DNA of 64,000 bases from an uncultured Eubacterium sp. (GCA_900543485.1 UQRM01000002.1:62001-126000), one strand, 5' to 3'; counted from the stretch's first letter, positions 8,249 to 17,029 are shown. The notes: generated by a model from the letters alone, not told the origin. Translations and numbers: made by a program.

Positions 8249-9077
8249 ACGCGTTTTTCTCCATTTCCATATCAAAATTAAGGAATTTCACCTTGGCATC
8301 GTCGCCCTCTCCCCGGAATATGCTATCTATCATATTCATGAAATTCTCCGATAAATCGCTGGCATAAAATACATTGCCCGCCTCGGGATCTTTGGCCAGC
8401 ATTCCTCGTTCCCCCAATATCTGCGCTATCGTATCGGCCATGATATCAGACGGGTTTATTATGTGCAGCTCAGGATAAATCCTTTCTATATTTTTACTGA
8501 TAAGAGGATAATGGGTACATCCCAACACCAGGGTGTCCAATCGATTGTTACGGACAAAATCATCCATATAATACTTTATAGTCAGATCCATGATATCATT
8601 GTCGATGATCCCTTCCTCTATCAGTGGCACGAAGGCGGGACACGACGTCTCGAATATGTTGAGACCGCCGCTGTATCTTCTGATGCAGGACTCATACGCC
8701 TTGCTGGCTATAGTCACCTTCGTCCCGATTATACCTATCCTGTTTTTTTCTGTACACCTTTCGGCTATGGTCCTGGCAGCCGGTTCTATTATCCCAAGTA
8801 TAGGTATATGTGGGAATCTCTCCCTCAGATCGTCTACACACGTTGCACTTACCGTATTGCAGGCGATTACTATCATCTTCGCTCCACTTTCCACCAAAAA
8901 ATCAGCTATCTCCGTGGAAAACCGCTTTATGGTAGTGGTCGCTTTGGAGCCGTATGGCGTCCTGGCTGTATCTCCGAAATATATTATCCTTTCATCAGGC
9001 AGCTTTTTCATCAACGGCGGAACGCAGGTCAGTCCGCCCAGTCCCGAATCAAAAAAACCTATAGGTCTGTTGTCCAT
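8238..9077 (-). CDS. murI: Glutamate racemase
   Basis: Interconverts L- and D-glutamate for peptidoglycan synthesis. The start is placed at MDNRPIGFFDSGLGGLT (9077), which matches the usual N-terminus of the family and has AAAGGA about ten bases upstream; the open frame runs to 9125 without support. Both catalytic cysteines are present: IVIACNTVSAT and LVLGCTHYPLI. The Asp of FFDSGLGG and the GDTARTPYG block are also conserved. The first gene of a likely operon with the acidic protein and the MBL hydrolase. Its 5' leader contains one copy of a 25-bp direct repeat. Confidence 0.95.
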   Translation of the reverse strand: MDNRPIGFFDSGLGGLTCVPPLMKKLPDERIIYFGDTARTPYGSKATTTIKRFSTEIADFLVESGAKMIVIACNTVSATCVDDLRERFPHIPILGIIEPAARTIAERCTEKNRIGIIGTKVTIASKAYESCIRRYSGGLNIFETSCPAFVPLIEEGIIDNDIMDLTIKYYMDDFVRNNRLDTLVLGCTHYPLISKNIERIYPELHIINPSDIMADTIAQILGERGMLAKDPEAGNVFYASDLSENFMNMIDSIFRGEGDDAKVKFLNFDMEMEKNAYEF

Positions 9078-9134
9078 TCCGGTAATAATCCTTTCATTTT
9101 GTGGTATAATGGTCATTACAACCACGATGAAACC

Positions 9135-9159
9135 GCGGCGAAGCCGTGTTGATCAATGC
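9135..9159. repeat. 25-bp direct repeat, copy 1 (murI leader)
   Basis: Begins GCGGCGAAGCCG, which can fold as a CGGC-GAA-GCCG hairpin, and ends TTGATCAATGC containing the palindrome TTGATCAA. Identical over 25 bases to 9297-9321. Flanking arms TATAATGGTC (9105-9114) and GATCATTATA (9160-9169) are nearly complementary, so the repeat sits inside a larger hairpin. Lies between the divergent murI and pepF genes. Confidence 0.75.
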
Positions 9160-9296
9160 GATCATTATAACATGCGAGCTTGTCGAAGCATGTTTCAACG
9201 TTCGCTTCGCTCACTCCGTCATCTCCGATGACGCTGTCCGTTTTGCCTAGCGAATCGCTGACGCTCTTCGGGCAAAAAGGCAATAGTTGCTACCTT

Positions 9297-9321
9297 GCGG
9301 CGAAGCCGTGTTGATCAATGC
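9297..9321. repeat. 25-bp direct repeat, copy 2 (pepF upstream region)
   Basis: Exact second copy of 9135-9159. It is enclosed by a different perfect 9-bp inverted repeat, AATAGTTGC (9282-9290) with GCAACTATT (9320-9328). A TATAAT -10 box for pepF follows at 9330-9335. The 137 bases between copies hold further short hairpins (for example CGTCAT-N5-ATGACG and TTTTGCC/GGCAAAA). Confidence 0.75.
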
Positions 9322-9371
9322 AACTATTATATAATATTCCGCCAGCAAAGTAAAATATTACGGAGGTAAAA

Positions 9372-11174
9372 ATGGATTCGAAAAATTTAAAGACGAGAGA
9401 CCAGATAGATAACAAATACAAGTGGAACATAGAGGCCATGATACCGGACGAGTCGATCATCGACGGCGCTCTTGAGGACATCGAAAAGCAGGCCGGAGAG
9501 TATGCAAAGGCTTACGGTGGCAGGCTTACCAGCGATGCCGCTACCCTGCTTTCCGCTTTTAAGGAAAGGGATTCCATATGGAGAGAGCTGGAAAAGATAT
9601 ACGTCTATGCCCGCATGAGACGTGATGAAGATAACAGCGACAGCAGATACCAGGCCATGTCCAGCAAGTGCAACGCGGTCATCGCCGCAGTATCGGCTGC
9701 CCTGGCTTTCTTTACCCCTGAACTGCTGTCTGCTTCCGAAGATGACGTCATGGGTTTTGTCGATAAGGAACCGGGCCTCGAAGAATACAGGTTTGCCATT
9801 AAGGATACCTTCCGTCAGAAAGCACACATTCTTTCCCAGCCGGAGGAAAACATCATGGCCCAGATGAGCGAAGTCACCGGCGCAACAAACGACATCTTCA
9901 CCATGCTCAACAACGCCGATATGAAATTTCCCGAGATAACCGACGAGGACGGCGACAAGGTGGCTGTTACCCATGGCAATTACATCACCTTCATGGAAAG
10001 CCATGACCGCGGTGTGAGAAAAGCTGCATACGAGGCCATGTACGATCCATATAAAAGCCTCATCAATACCATCGCTACCTGCTACAACTACAATACGAAA
10101 AGCGACGTGATCAACGCCAGGATAAGAAAATACGAATCGGCCAGAGCCGCCGCTCTGTCTGGCGACAATATCCCTGGCGAAGTTTACGACAACCTGGTGA
10201 ACGTCGTTAACAAAAATCTTCCGACCATGCACAGATATGTGGAATTGAGGAAAGAAATGCTGGGACTGAATAAGATGTATATGTACGACATGTATGTACC
10301 TCTTATACAACTACCGAAAAAACAAGTCCCTTACGAAGAGGGTCTGGACATCATGAGAGCCGGCCTTTCGCCTCTCGGCCAGGAATACATCGACAGGATG
10401 AATGAGGGCATATCCCAGGGCTGGATAGATGTATATGAAAACAAGGGAAAGACAAGCGGAGCCTACAGCTTTGGCAGTTATGACAGTTATCCCTATATAC
10501 TGCTCAATTATACCGACACCCTGAAAGACGTCTTCACTATCGTCCATGAGATGGGTCACTCCATGCATTCCAGCTACACCAGACAGTACCAGCCTTACAT
10601 CTACGGCAGTCATTCCATCTTCACGGCTGAAGTGGCTTCTACAGTCAACGAATCTCTGCTCATGCGATATCTGCTGGACAAAGAGACCGATTTGGAAATG
10701 AGGAGATACCTTCTCAATATGCATCTGGAAGAATTCAGGACCACCCTCTTCAGACAGACCATGTTCGCCGAATTCGAAGACATGACCCACAGGGCCATCG
10801 AAAGCGGACAGGTCCTCACCGCAGACAGTATGTGTCAGCAGTACGAAGAGCTCAACGCCAAATACTACGGCACCGCCGTGGAAAAGGACGACACCATAAA
10901 GTACGAGTGGGCCCGCATACCGCATTTTTACAACGCCTTCTATGTATACAAATATGCCACGGGCTATTCGGCAGCCACAGCCATCTCAAATAAGATACTG
11001 ACTGATGGCGAACCGGCCAGAAAGGCGTATATAGAGTTTCTCAAGACCGGCGAATCCGACTACCCTATCCAGCTTCTGAAGATCGCCGGCGTGGACATGA
11101 GCTCGCCTGAGCCTGTGGAGAAGGCCATGGAGACCTTCAATTCCCTGCTGGATGAGTTCGAAAAGCTGTTCTAG
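9372..11174 (+). CDS. pepF: Oligoendopeptidase F (M3B metallopeptidase)
   Basis: Cytoplasmic zinc peptidase that hydrolyses oligopeptides. 600 residues, standard for PepF. The zinc motif HEMGH (in VHEMGHSMHS) lies at about residues 391-395. The downstream glutamate ligand is in FTAEVASTVNE, and the substrate-pocket region GYSAATAISN is near the C-terminus. The N-terminus (LKTRDQIDNKYKWNIEAM) is also typical. RBS GGAGG is 5 bases before the ATG. It transcribes away from murI and is followed 71 bases later by nadK. Confidence 0.95.
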   Translation: MDSKNLKTRDQIDNKYKWNIEAMIPDESIIDGALEDIEKQAGEYAKAYGGRLTSDAATLLSAFKERDSIWRELEKIYVYARMRRDEDNSDSRYQAMSSKCNAVIAAVSAALAFFTPELLSASEDDVMGFVDKEPGLEEYRFAIKDTFRQKAHILSQPEENIMAQMSEVTGATNDIFTMLNNADMKFPEITDEDGDKVAVTHGNYITFMESHDRGVRKAAYEAMYDPYKSLINTIATCYNYNTKSDVINARIRKYESARAAALSGDNIPGEVYDNLVNVVNKNLPTMHRYVELRKEMLGLNKMYMYDMYVPLIQLPKKQVPYEEGLDIMRAGLSPLGQEYIDRMNEGISQGWIDVYENKGKTSGAYSFGSYDSYPYILLNYTDTLKDVFTIVHEMGHSMHSSYTRQYQPYIYGSHSIFTAEVASTVNESLLMRYLLDKETDLEMRRYLLNMHLEEFRTTLFRQTMFAEFEDMTHRAIESGQVLTADSMCQQYEELNAKYYGTAVEKDDTIKYEWARIPHFYNAFYVYKYATGYSAATAISNKILTDGEPARKAYIEFLKTGESDYPIQLLKIAGVDMSSPEPVEKAMETFNSLLDEFEKLF

Positions 11175-11245
11175 CGGCTGCAGTCCGGTGATCTCATGGA
11201 AAACCGGCCGCACGAAAAAAAAAACACCTTTTACAGGAGAAAAGA

Positions 11246-12052
11246 ATGAAAAGAGGATGCATAAGCGTATTTACAAACGGTACTGATATTTCGCTGAAAA
11301 ACCGCTCCATGTTGGTGGAAAAGCTGTCAAACAAAGGCTATGAGGTGAGAAACGATTACTCGCCTGCCGACACAGAGCTGATAATCTGCATAGGAGGAGA
11401 CGGCGCTCTCCTCCGTACCGTCCATTCCTGCAATTTTCCCGACTGCCCGATAATAGGGATAAACACAGGACATCTGGGCTTTTTCCAGGAGATCTCACCG
11501 GAAAGCCTGGACGACTTTATCTCCGACTACGAACAGGGAGAGTACTCCATACAAAAGCTGAGTACCGTTAAAGCGACAGTCACCACAGATAACGGCAGAT
11601 GCGAGTCACATCTGGGCCTCAACGAGATACTCATCAAGGGAAGGCACTCCTACTCCATCCATCTGGACATATCCATCGGTGAGACGCCCATAGAGCGGTT
11701 CAGCGGAGACGGCCTGCTGGTGGCCACCCCGGCCGGGAGTACCGCATACAACTATTCCCTGGGCGGCTCCATCGTCGATCCAAGACTCAAGCTGTTGCAG
11801 GTAACTCCCATAGCACCTATGAACACCACCGCCTATCGCTCCTTCACTTCCAGCATACTGCTGCCGGCAGAGCTGTCTTTGGGTGTGACTCCCGAACACA
11901 GCGACGATGTCATATATATCGTCAATGACGGTATCGAAACAGAATACTCAGGTGTCAAAAAGATAGGAGTTACCATCTCCGACACCCACGTGCGGCTGAT
12001 GAGATTCAAAAATTACGACTTCTGGAACAAGGTAAAGACCAAGTTCCTCTGA
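11246..12052 (+). CDS. nadK: NAD kinase
   Basis: Phosphorylates NAD+ to NADP+. The GGDG motif is at about residues 51-54 (IICIGGDGALLRT), followed by INTGHLGFFQ. The second conserved block is DGLLVATPAGSTAYNYSLGG and then a PIAP segment. 268 residues is a usual length. RBS CAGGAGAAAAG precedes the ATG. The stop overlaps the start of the pseudouridine synthase gene by one base (TGATG), indicating co-translation. Confidence 0.95.
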   Translation: MKRGCISVFTNGTDISLKNRSMLVEKLSNKGYEVRNDYSPADTELIICIGGDGALLRTVHSCNFPDCPIIGINTGHLGFFQEISPESLDDFISDYEQGEYSIQKLSTVKATVTTDNGRCESHLGLNEILIKGRHSYSIHLDISIGETPIERFSGDGLLVATPAGSTAYNYSLGGSIVDPRLKLLQVTPIAPMNTTAYRSFTSSILLPAELSLGVTPEHSDDVIYIVNDGIETEYSGVKKIGVTISDTHVRLMRFKNYDFWNKVKTKFL

Positions 12053-12978
12053 TGAAAGGGATATTAACAACAATGACGGATTTCATACATAAAGTTACGG
12101 ATGAAGACGAAGGTCTGGAAGTAAAGGACATCATGAGACAATATTTCGACTTCTCCGCCAGACTGAGAAACAGGATAAAGCGGGAAAAGCTGGTGATGCT
12201 CAACGGCCAGAAGACCCAGGGCTGGATAAAGACGAAGGCCGGAGACACGGTGAAGATAACCCTTCCCGACGAAAAGAGCGGCTTTCCCCCACAGGATATC
12301 CCCCTCTATCCCGTCTTCGAGGACGACGACCTCCTCATCCTCAATAAGCAGCCGGGACTCATCGTCCATCCCACCAAAGGCCACCCTATGGGAACCGTGG
12401 CCAACGCCCTTATGCACTACATGGAAAAGACAGGGCAGTCGTTTAAAATACGCTTCGTCAACAGGCTGGACATGGATACTTCCGGTCTTCTTGTAGTAGC
12501 GAAGAACGCCTACTGCCAGAACGACTACACCAGGCAGATGAAGGAAAACCTGGTGGAAAAGCGCTACATCGCCATCGTCTGCGGCATCGTCAGCTCAGAT
12601 TCCGGCACCATCGACCTGCCTATCGGCAGACCCGATCCCGTAGATGTCCGCCGAGGCGTCATGGAAGACGGCGCGCCGTCCGTGACCCACTACAAGGTGC
12701 TTGATAGATTCCCGGCGAGAAAATTCACCTCCGGATACTCGCTGGTGGAGCTGCTTTTGGAGACCGGCCGCACCCATCAGATACGTGTCCACATGTCCCA
12801 CATAGGCCATCCCGTGCTGGGAGACCACCTCTACGGCGGCGAGAACGTCCACCTTATCGAGAGGCAGGCCCTCCACGCCGCCAGGCTTTCCTTCACACAC
12901 CCCATAACAAAGGAGCCCCTCTCCTTCGAAGCGCCGCTGCCGGATGATATGAAACAGGCGCTGGAGAAGCTGCGGTGA
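12052..12978 (+). CDS. RluA-family 23S rRNA/tRNA pseudouridine synthase
   Basis: Converts specific uridines in RNA to pseudouridine. An N-terminal S4-like RNA-binding region (about residues 15-75, DIMRQYFDFSARLRNRIKREK) precedes the catalytic domain. The catalytic Asp is in RLDMDTSGLLVVAK (about 145). Further family blocks are ILNKQPGLIVHP, LLETGRTHQIRVHMSHIGHPVLGD and LHAARLSF. The start overlaps the nadK stop; MTDF at 12073 is an alternative start, also without a strong RBS. The exact target site cannot be told from sequence. Confidence 0.92.
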   Translation: MKGILTTMTDFIHKVTDEDEGLEVKDIMRQYFDFSARLRNRIKREKLVMLNGQKTQGWIKTKAGDTVKITLPDEKSGFPPQDIPLYPVFEDDDLLILNKQPGLIVHPTKGHPMGTVANALMHYMEKTGQSFKIRFVNRLDMDTSGLLVVAKNAYCQNDYTRQMKENLVEKRYIAIVCGIVSSDSGTIDLPIGRPDPVDVRRGVMEDGAPSVTHYKVLDRFPARKFTSGYSLVELLLETGRTHQIRVHMSHIGHPVLGDHLYGGENVHLIERQALHAARLSFTHPITKEPLSFEAPLPDDMKQALEKLR

Positions 12979-12989
12979 AATAAACAAAC

Positions 12990-13032
12990 AGGCTGTCTCA
13001 CCAGTTCTTACCTGATGAAACAGCCTTTTAAA
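12990..13032. terminator. Bidirectional terminator
   Basis: Stem AGGCTGT (12990-12996) with ACAGCCT (13020-13026), extended by TCA/TGA, followed by TTTTAAAA. It can serve the pseudouridine synthase on the plus strand and the convergent Rrf2 gene on the minus strand. Confidence 0.75.
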
Positions 13033-13033
13033 A

Positions 13034-13426
13034 TCAGTCCATGATCTCCGCTATAGTTTTTTTCTTCATCTCAGTTATCAGGATGTTCTGTATCCTCTCT
13101 ATTTCCTGATGTACCTTGCAAGGCATCGCATCGCTGTTGCGGGTGCATTCCTCCTTCATACAATGAAGGATAGCCAGATCCCCTTCGGTGATGCTCACCA
13201 CATCATATATAGTCAGATCTTCAAGAGGCTTGTTGAGATAGTAACCGCCCTGATTGCCTCGTTCGGATTTGACCAGATCCGCCATTTCCAGCTCTCTCAG
13301 GATCTTATAGGCAAAGGCTCGCGGTATCTCCTCCTGCTGACAAATCTCCCTGACATTGTGAACTTTCCCGTCTCGTAAAACGCGACATATCCTCATTGCG
13401 TAATCGCTTCTTCTAGTGATTAACAT
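13034..13426 (-). CDS. Rrf2-family transcriptional regulator
   Basis: DNA-binding regulator with an N-terminal winged helix (MLITRRSDYAMRICRVL, then REICQQEEIPRAFAYKILREL as the recognition region). The wing is KSERGNQGGYYL, typical of Rrf2/IscR proteins. Three cysteines in HCMKEECTRNSDAMPC (about 89, 94, 103) are spaced C-x4-C-x8-C and could bind an Fe-S cluster, as in IscR or NsrR. 130 residues. It stands alone; the AT-rich upstream region (13427-13500) contains repeated GATCA/TGATC sequences that may be an operator. The regulated genes are unknown. Confidence 0.87.
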   Translation of the reverse strand: MLITRRSDYAMRICRVLRDGKVHNVREICQQEEIPRAFAYKILRELEMADLVKSERGNQGGYYLNKPLEDLTIYDVVSITEGDLAILHCMKEECTRNSDAMPCKVHQEIERIQNILITEMKKKTIAEIMD

Positions 13427-13530
13427 AATACAACACTCTCCATATCAATTGATTATTTTGATCATGTATTACCCGGATCATTACATATAATAACATGAAT
13501 TCGCTTTTATATCAAATATGTACAGTTAAA

Positions 13531-13565
13531 AATAAGACCCGTCCCTCAGTATGGGACAGGTCCTT
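13531..13565 (-). terminator. Terminator after the 55-residue membrane protein
   Basis: Stem GACCCGTCCC (13536-13545) with GGGACAGGTC (13553-13562), one mismatch, 7-base loop. On the minus strand it is followed by TTATTTTT. Confidence 0.75.
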
Positions 13566-13595
13566 CTCCTCGTTGAACAGACTGCTTCGACGCCG

Positions 13596-13763
13596 CTATT
13601 TTTCCTCCATCATTCTGTCGCGGAGTTTCATGGCGCAGGTGCCGTCCTCACAGGATACTCCAATCGAATTTTCCCTTATGTACTGTCCCAGCCCACTGAA
13701 CTGTACGAAAGCTATGACAGCCGTTATCGAAGCGATGATTATCACATAAGTCTTCTTTTTCAT
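13596..13763 (-). CDS. Small membrane protein of 55 residues with a CxxxxC motif
   Basis: A short open frame from ATG 13763 to TAG 13596, preceded by a strong RBS (AAAGGAGGTGCAGGACA) and followed by a terminator. These bracket it as a real gene. The product starts MKKKTYVIIIASITAVIAF, one membrane helix over residues 5-24. A short outside segment ends in SCEDGTCAMKLRDRMMEEK. The two cysteines (38 and 43) could form a disulfide or bind a metal. No family recognised. It lies downstream of the polysaccharide deacetylase on the same strand and may be co-transcribed with it. Confidence 0.75.
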   Translation of the reverse strand: MKKKTYVIIIASITAVIAFVQFSGLGQYIRENSIGVSCEDGTCAMKLRDRMMEEK

Positions 13764-13814
13764 TGTCCTGCACCTCCTTTTTTTCAGTATACCAGAAACT
13801 TGTCCGCGATACTA

Positions 13815-15278
13815 TCAAAAATTTCTGTAAATATACCCTGGCTGAGGTTCGCCTCCGGTCTTATATCTTATCAACTCACTGACCGTTACCAGCTGATATC
13901 CTTTTTCCCTCAGATACGGTATCAAAAGCTCAGTGGCGTCAGCTGTGGATTCATATATGGAATGCATCAGTATTATCTTCCCATCCAGGTCTCCTTCCTT
14001 GGAAACAGATGCCAGCACCTTCTTGCCGTCCCTGTCTTTCCAGTCCATGGTGTCGACAGTCCACATGATGACTGGCATGGCTGATGTCCTGTTTATATTT
14101 TCATCTGTGATACCATAGCTTGGTCTGAACACTGTCGGATCAGCTCCTGTCACCGCCTTTATAGCCGCATTGGTATCGGCGAACTGCTTCACCAGCTCTT
14201 CCGGCTTCAGCTTTGTCAGCTTGGGATGGTTCCAGGTATGGTTTCCTATCTCACAGCCCATATCATAAGCAGTCTTCACATTGACCGAGTCTCCCGCCAC
14301 TCTGTTTCCCAGGTAAAAGAAGGTAGCCACCTCGCCGTACCTTTTCAGACAAGCCAGGATCCGCGCCTCTGCCGTCCCTCCCGGTCCGTCATCATATGTA
14401 AGAGCGACCATAGGTCTGGATGGATCTATGTATCTTTCCAGCGGTTTTTCCCGCAGACCTGCCCCCATATCCGAAAGCGACATTCCCGCAGCGACGATGC
14501 CGCCTGACTTCTTCAATATCGTTCCCTCATCAAAGAAAAAGGTGATGCCCCTGTCGGATAATGCGAATTTATTGAAATTGTTCTCATCAGCCGCAACATA
14601 TTTTTCCCAGTCGTCAGCCAGCTCTTCCTTCTTGTAATTTTTCCTGAAATAGTCGGCAAAGTATTGAGAGCATATTTCCCTGTAACTATCATTGAAAATC
14701 TGGCGCGGCACCATGACCTTCCCCGTTCCTTTCAGAAACTGATATGTATGTATCGAAGCGCCGTCCCTGGCCATTTCCTTATTCTTCTCTCCGTTGTCAG
14801 TCTCCATTATGACCAGGCTCTCCACTCCGCGTTCCGACTGATACACGCCTGCCTTTACGATCAGCGCATGTTCCAGAGGCCTGTAGTCTTCATCTTTTCC
14901 CGACTCCTTCGCTCTGGCGGCTTCTTCCGCGTCCTTGTTCTCCTTATATCTGGCCTTTATCTCCTCTACCCGGCTGTCACGAAAAGCCGCGATATCTTTA
15001 TCATCGCAAACACTGTATTCCACCACGTAAGAAATAGGGTCGCCATATTGATAGTCGACCTTAGTCTGGCCTTCCATGATGAACTGATCCGATTTGTTCA
15101 GCTCTTCCCTGGCATATTCCTCGAATTCCTTTTCATCTTTATATACATCAGTGGAAAAGTACGACACCGCGGCCAGCGTGCACGTCGTAATTACCATCAA
15201 TCCCAGTATCACCGACAATATGATACGCCTTTTTCTTCTTCTGTGCAGTCTTTCCATATGGCGTTGATTTCTATTCAT
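13815..15278 (-). CDS. Membrane-anchored polysaccharide deacetylase
   Basis: Probably removes N-acetyl groups from peptidoglycan or another cell-wall glycan at the outer face of the membrane. A basic N-terminus (HRRRKRR) precedes one membrane helix (about 19-41). Residues 45-280 form an extracytoplasmic region of the kind found in Firmicutes PdaC/PgdA-like proteins. The NodB catalytic domain (about 285-475) has TYDDGPGG (metal Asp and base), FFYLGNRV, GNHTWNHPKL (metal His pair), and FRPSYG and ILMHS near the end. 487 residues in all. All key residues look intact. Confidence 0.87.
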   Translation of the reverse strand: MNRNQRHMERLHRRRKRRIILSVILGLMVITTCTLAAVSYFSTDVYKDEKEFEEYAREELNKSDQFIMEGQTKVDYQYGDPISYVVEYSVCDDKDIAAFRDSRVEEIKARYKENKDAEEAARAKESGKDEDYRPLEHALIVKAGVYQSERGVESLVIMETDNGEKNKEMARDGASIHTYQFLKGTGKVMVPRQIFNDSYREICSQYFADYFRKNYKKEELADDWEKYVAADENNFNKFALSDRGITFFFDEGTILKKSGGIVAAGMSLSDMGAGLREKPLERYIDPSRPMVALTYDDGPGGTAEARILACLKRYGEVATFFYLGNRVAGDSVNVKTAYDMGCEIGNHTWNHPKLTKLKPEELVKQFADTNAAIKAVTGADPTVFRPSYGITDENINRTSAMPVIMWTVDTMDWKDRDGKKVLASVSKEGDLDGKIILMHSIYESTADATELLIPYLREKGYQLVTVSELIRYKTGGEPQPGYIYRNF

Positions 15279-15465
15279 GTCCTCACCTTTTCTCCGAATA
15301 TGTCAATGTATTATACACTTTGTCCTGTAGTCGATACAACTGAGATATGATTAAAGCTCCCTTAAATTTTTATTAAAATGAAGTTTTACATTGGCTTTCA
15401 ATAATGTTAAAATACTCATCGTGAGTTATAGTGACCATAACACTAAGAAAGCAGCAGGTAAACAT

Positions 15466-15873
15466 ATGAAAAAATTTTTAAATGAATTCAAAGAATTCGC
15501 CATGCGAGGCAACGTCCTGGACATGGCCGTAGGTATCATCGTCGGAGCGGCCTTCACCGCTATCGTCACATCTCTCGTAGACGACATCCTGTCTCCTATA
15601 ATCGGACTTCTGGTCCGCGTCAACTTCAGCGATCTGGTAGTCAGCATAGCCGGAGTAGACCTCAAATACGGCTCCTTCATCATGGCGGTCATCAACTTCC
15701 TGATCGTAGCCTTCGTCCTGTTCACACTGATAAAGTTCATGAACAAAGCGGCCAGCCTGGGAAAAAAGCCAAAGGAAGAAGAAGCTCCGACCACAAAGGA
15801 ATGCCCTTACTGCAAGAGCGAGATATCCATCGAAGCCACCCGCTGTCCTAACTGCACATCATATCTTCCATGA
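15466..15873 (+). CDS. mscL: Large-conductance mechanosensitive channel MscL with C-terminal zinc ribbon
   Basis: Pentameric membrane channel that opens on hypo-osmotic shock. Start at 15466 (MKKFLNEFKEFAMRGNVLDMAVGII) matches the family N-terminus and has AGCAGGT upstream; earlier in-frame starts lack support. TM1 covers about 14-40 and TM2 about 65-90. Instead of the usual short helical bundle end, the C-terminus carries CPYC and CPNC pairs about 12 residues apart (residues 112-130), a zinc-ribbon pattern. Such ribbons occur in some clostridial MscL proteins. Monocistronic. Confidence 0.93.
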   Translation: MKKFLNEFKEFAMRGNVLDMAVGIIVGAAFTAIVTSLVDDILSPIIGLLVRVNFSDLVVSIAGVDLKYGSFIMAVINFLIVAFVLFTLIKFMNKAASLGKKPKEEEAPTTKECPYCKSEISIEATRCPNCTSYLP

Positions 15874-15901
15874 TATCAGCTACTCTTCGATCGGGATCCT
15901 T

Positions 15902-16735
15902 TTAGAATTTCCTTGAAATGAACAGTATTATACCGGTCCCTGCTGCCAATGCGATGAGGCACGATATCATCTCCATCCCGGCAGGGATACCCGGGAAAAC
16001 CTCAGCCAGAGAACCCAGTACGAATCCCAGTATCATCAGATATGTAGGCTGAGGGAACTCCGTCATCGCCTTCTCCAGTATCTTTGTCGTTAAAACGATG
16101 CCCAGTATCAGTCCTATGCCCAGAGGCAGCAGGAACGGCATATACACCTGACTTATTGCAGTGACAGTTTCGTCGTAAAGGCCCATTATGAGCAGCAGAT
16201 ATGAAACACTTATCCCCGGAAGCACCAGGGCTATGGCCGCTACGAACCCCGCCAGAGCGAGGAACAGCATACCGGTGAGATCAGCATCCAAAGACGACTC
16301 CGATCCACTGGCCGGGATGAATGAAATAGCCACTACCACCGCGATACCTGCGATCACGTAAAAAAGTCCCCGTATGGAAAACTTCTTCAATTCCGATTTA
16401 CTGAATATCATAGGCACACTGCCTATCACCGCGCCCATGAAGAAATACAGCGTGGGCATCGTGAATTCATCCAACAGGTACAGTATAGGTCTGGACAACA
16501 GGAACATTCCCAGTATTCCCCCTGCCGAAAAAAGTATCAGGAACCTCAAGCTGGCACCCTTATGCTTCATGAAGGAGCTTACCGAGTAGATAAGATCGTC
16601 ATAGATGCCAAGGATTATCGCCATGGAACCTCCGCTGACCCCGGGAACCAGCATGGTCCCTCCAACTACCAGACCCTTTATTATCGTTAACGGATTATTG
16701 TTGCTGAATTTTGCTTCTTTATGATTATCCTGCAA
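15902..16735 (-). CDS. DUF368 membrane protein (PopT-type undecaprenyl-phosphate translocase family)
   Basis: Polytopic membrane protein of the DUF368 family, some members of which recycle undecaprenyl phosphate across the membrane (PopT). About eight hydrophobic segments with an internal duplication: VVGGTMLVPGVSGGSMAIILG in the first half is echoed by VLPGISVSYLLLIMGLYD in the second. The start is placed at TTG 16735 with GAGGA upstream. A longer frame to TTG 16792 would begin inside a terminator hairpin (16783-16830), which argues against it. Probably controlled by the structured leader upstream. It is convergent with mscL. Confidence 0.82.
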   Translation of the reverse strand: MQDNHKEAKFSNNNPLTIIKGLVVGGTMLVPGVSGGSMAIILGIYDDLIYSVSSFMKHKGASLRFLILFSAGGILGMFLLSRPILYLLDEFTMPTLYFFMGAVIGSVPMIFSKSELKKFSIRGLFYVIAGIAVVVAISFIPASGSESSLDADLTGMLFLALAGFVAAIALVLPGISVSYLLLIMGLYDETVTAISQVYMPFLLPLGIGLILGIVLTTKILEKAMTEFPQPTYLMILGFVLGSLAEVFPGIPAGMEMISCLIALAAGTGIILFISRKF

Positions 16736-16777
16736 TTCTCTGTCCTCTCCTCTTCGCTCATGATATGAATGTGTCGA

Positions 16778-16928
16778 CAAGAAAAAATGCAAATCTTCAT
16801 GGCATCCGCCTTGAAAATCTGCATTACCCTCTCTCCGATGCCGGTCTTAGGCGCCTGTCGATAACTCCAACAGGCCATCTTGCAAATTCCCACATACGTT
16901 AAGGTTCTCTTACAAGTCTATATTATAA
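16778..16928 (-). promoter_or_regulatory. Structured 5' leader with intrinsic terminator before the DUF368 gene
   Basis: On the minus strand a TATAAT -10 box (16922-16927) is followed by a leader of about 130 bases. The leader contains a GCCTGT/ACAGGC hairpin (around 16858-16876) and a purine-rich stretch. A 14-bp stem follows, made of AATGCAGATTTTCA and TGAAGATTTGCATT with two G-U pairs (16787-16827), and ends in a run of Ts. The terminator lies before the likely start codon, the layout of a riboswitch or attenuator. I do not recognise a known aptamer consensus. Confidence 0.5.
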
Positions 16929-16998
16929 CATATCGACCGTAGATTAGGAAATCAATTTTGGCCATAGCCGGCCACTGACACCATGCCGTCTTACAAAC

Positions 16999-17029
16999 AA
17001 AACAGCCTTCCGATTTGGAAGGCTGTTTT
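16999..17029 (-). terminator. Terminator after tRNA-Leu
   Basis: Perfect 13-bp stem AAAACAGCCTTCC (16999-17011) with GGAAGGCTGTTTT (17017-17029), 5-base loop. It lies 23 bases past the tRNA 3' end. Confidence 0.85.

Noticed and set aside
11175..11245. Terminator between pepF and nadK
   Set aside because: A GC-rich stem is present but it is followed on the plus strand by A residues, not T.
16735..16792. Longer N-terminus for the DUF368 protein from TTG 16792
   Set aside because: The codon lies inside the terminator hairpin of the leader and lacks a ribosome-binding site.
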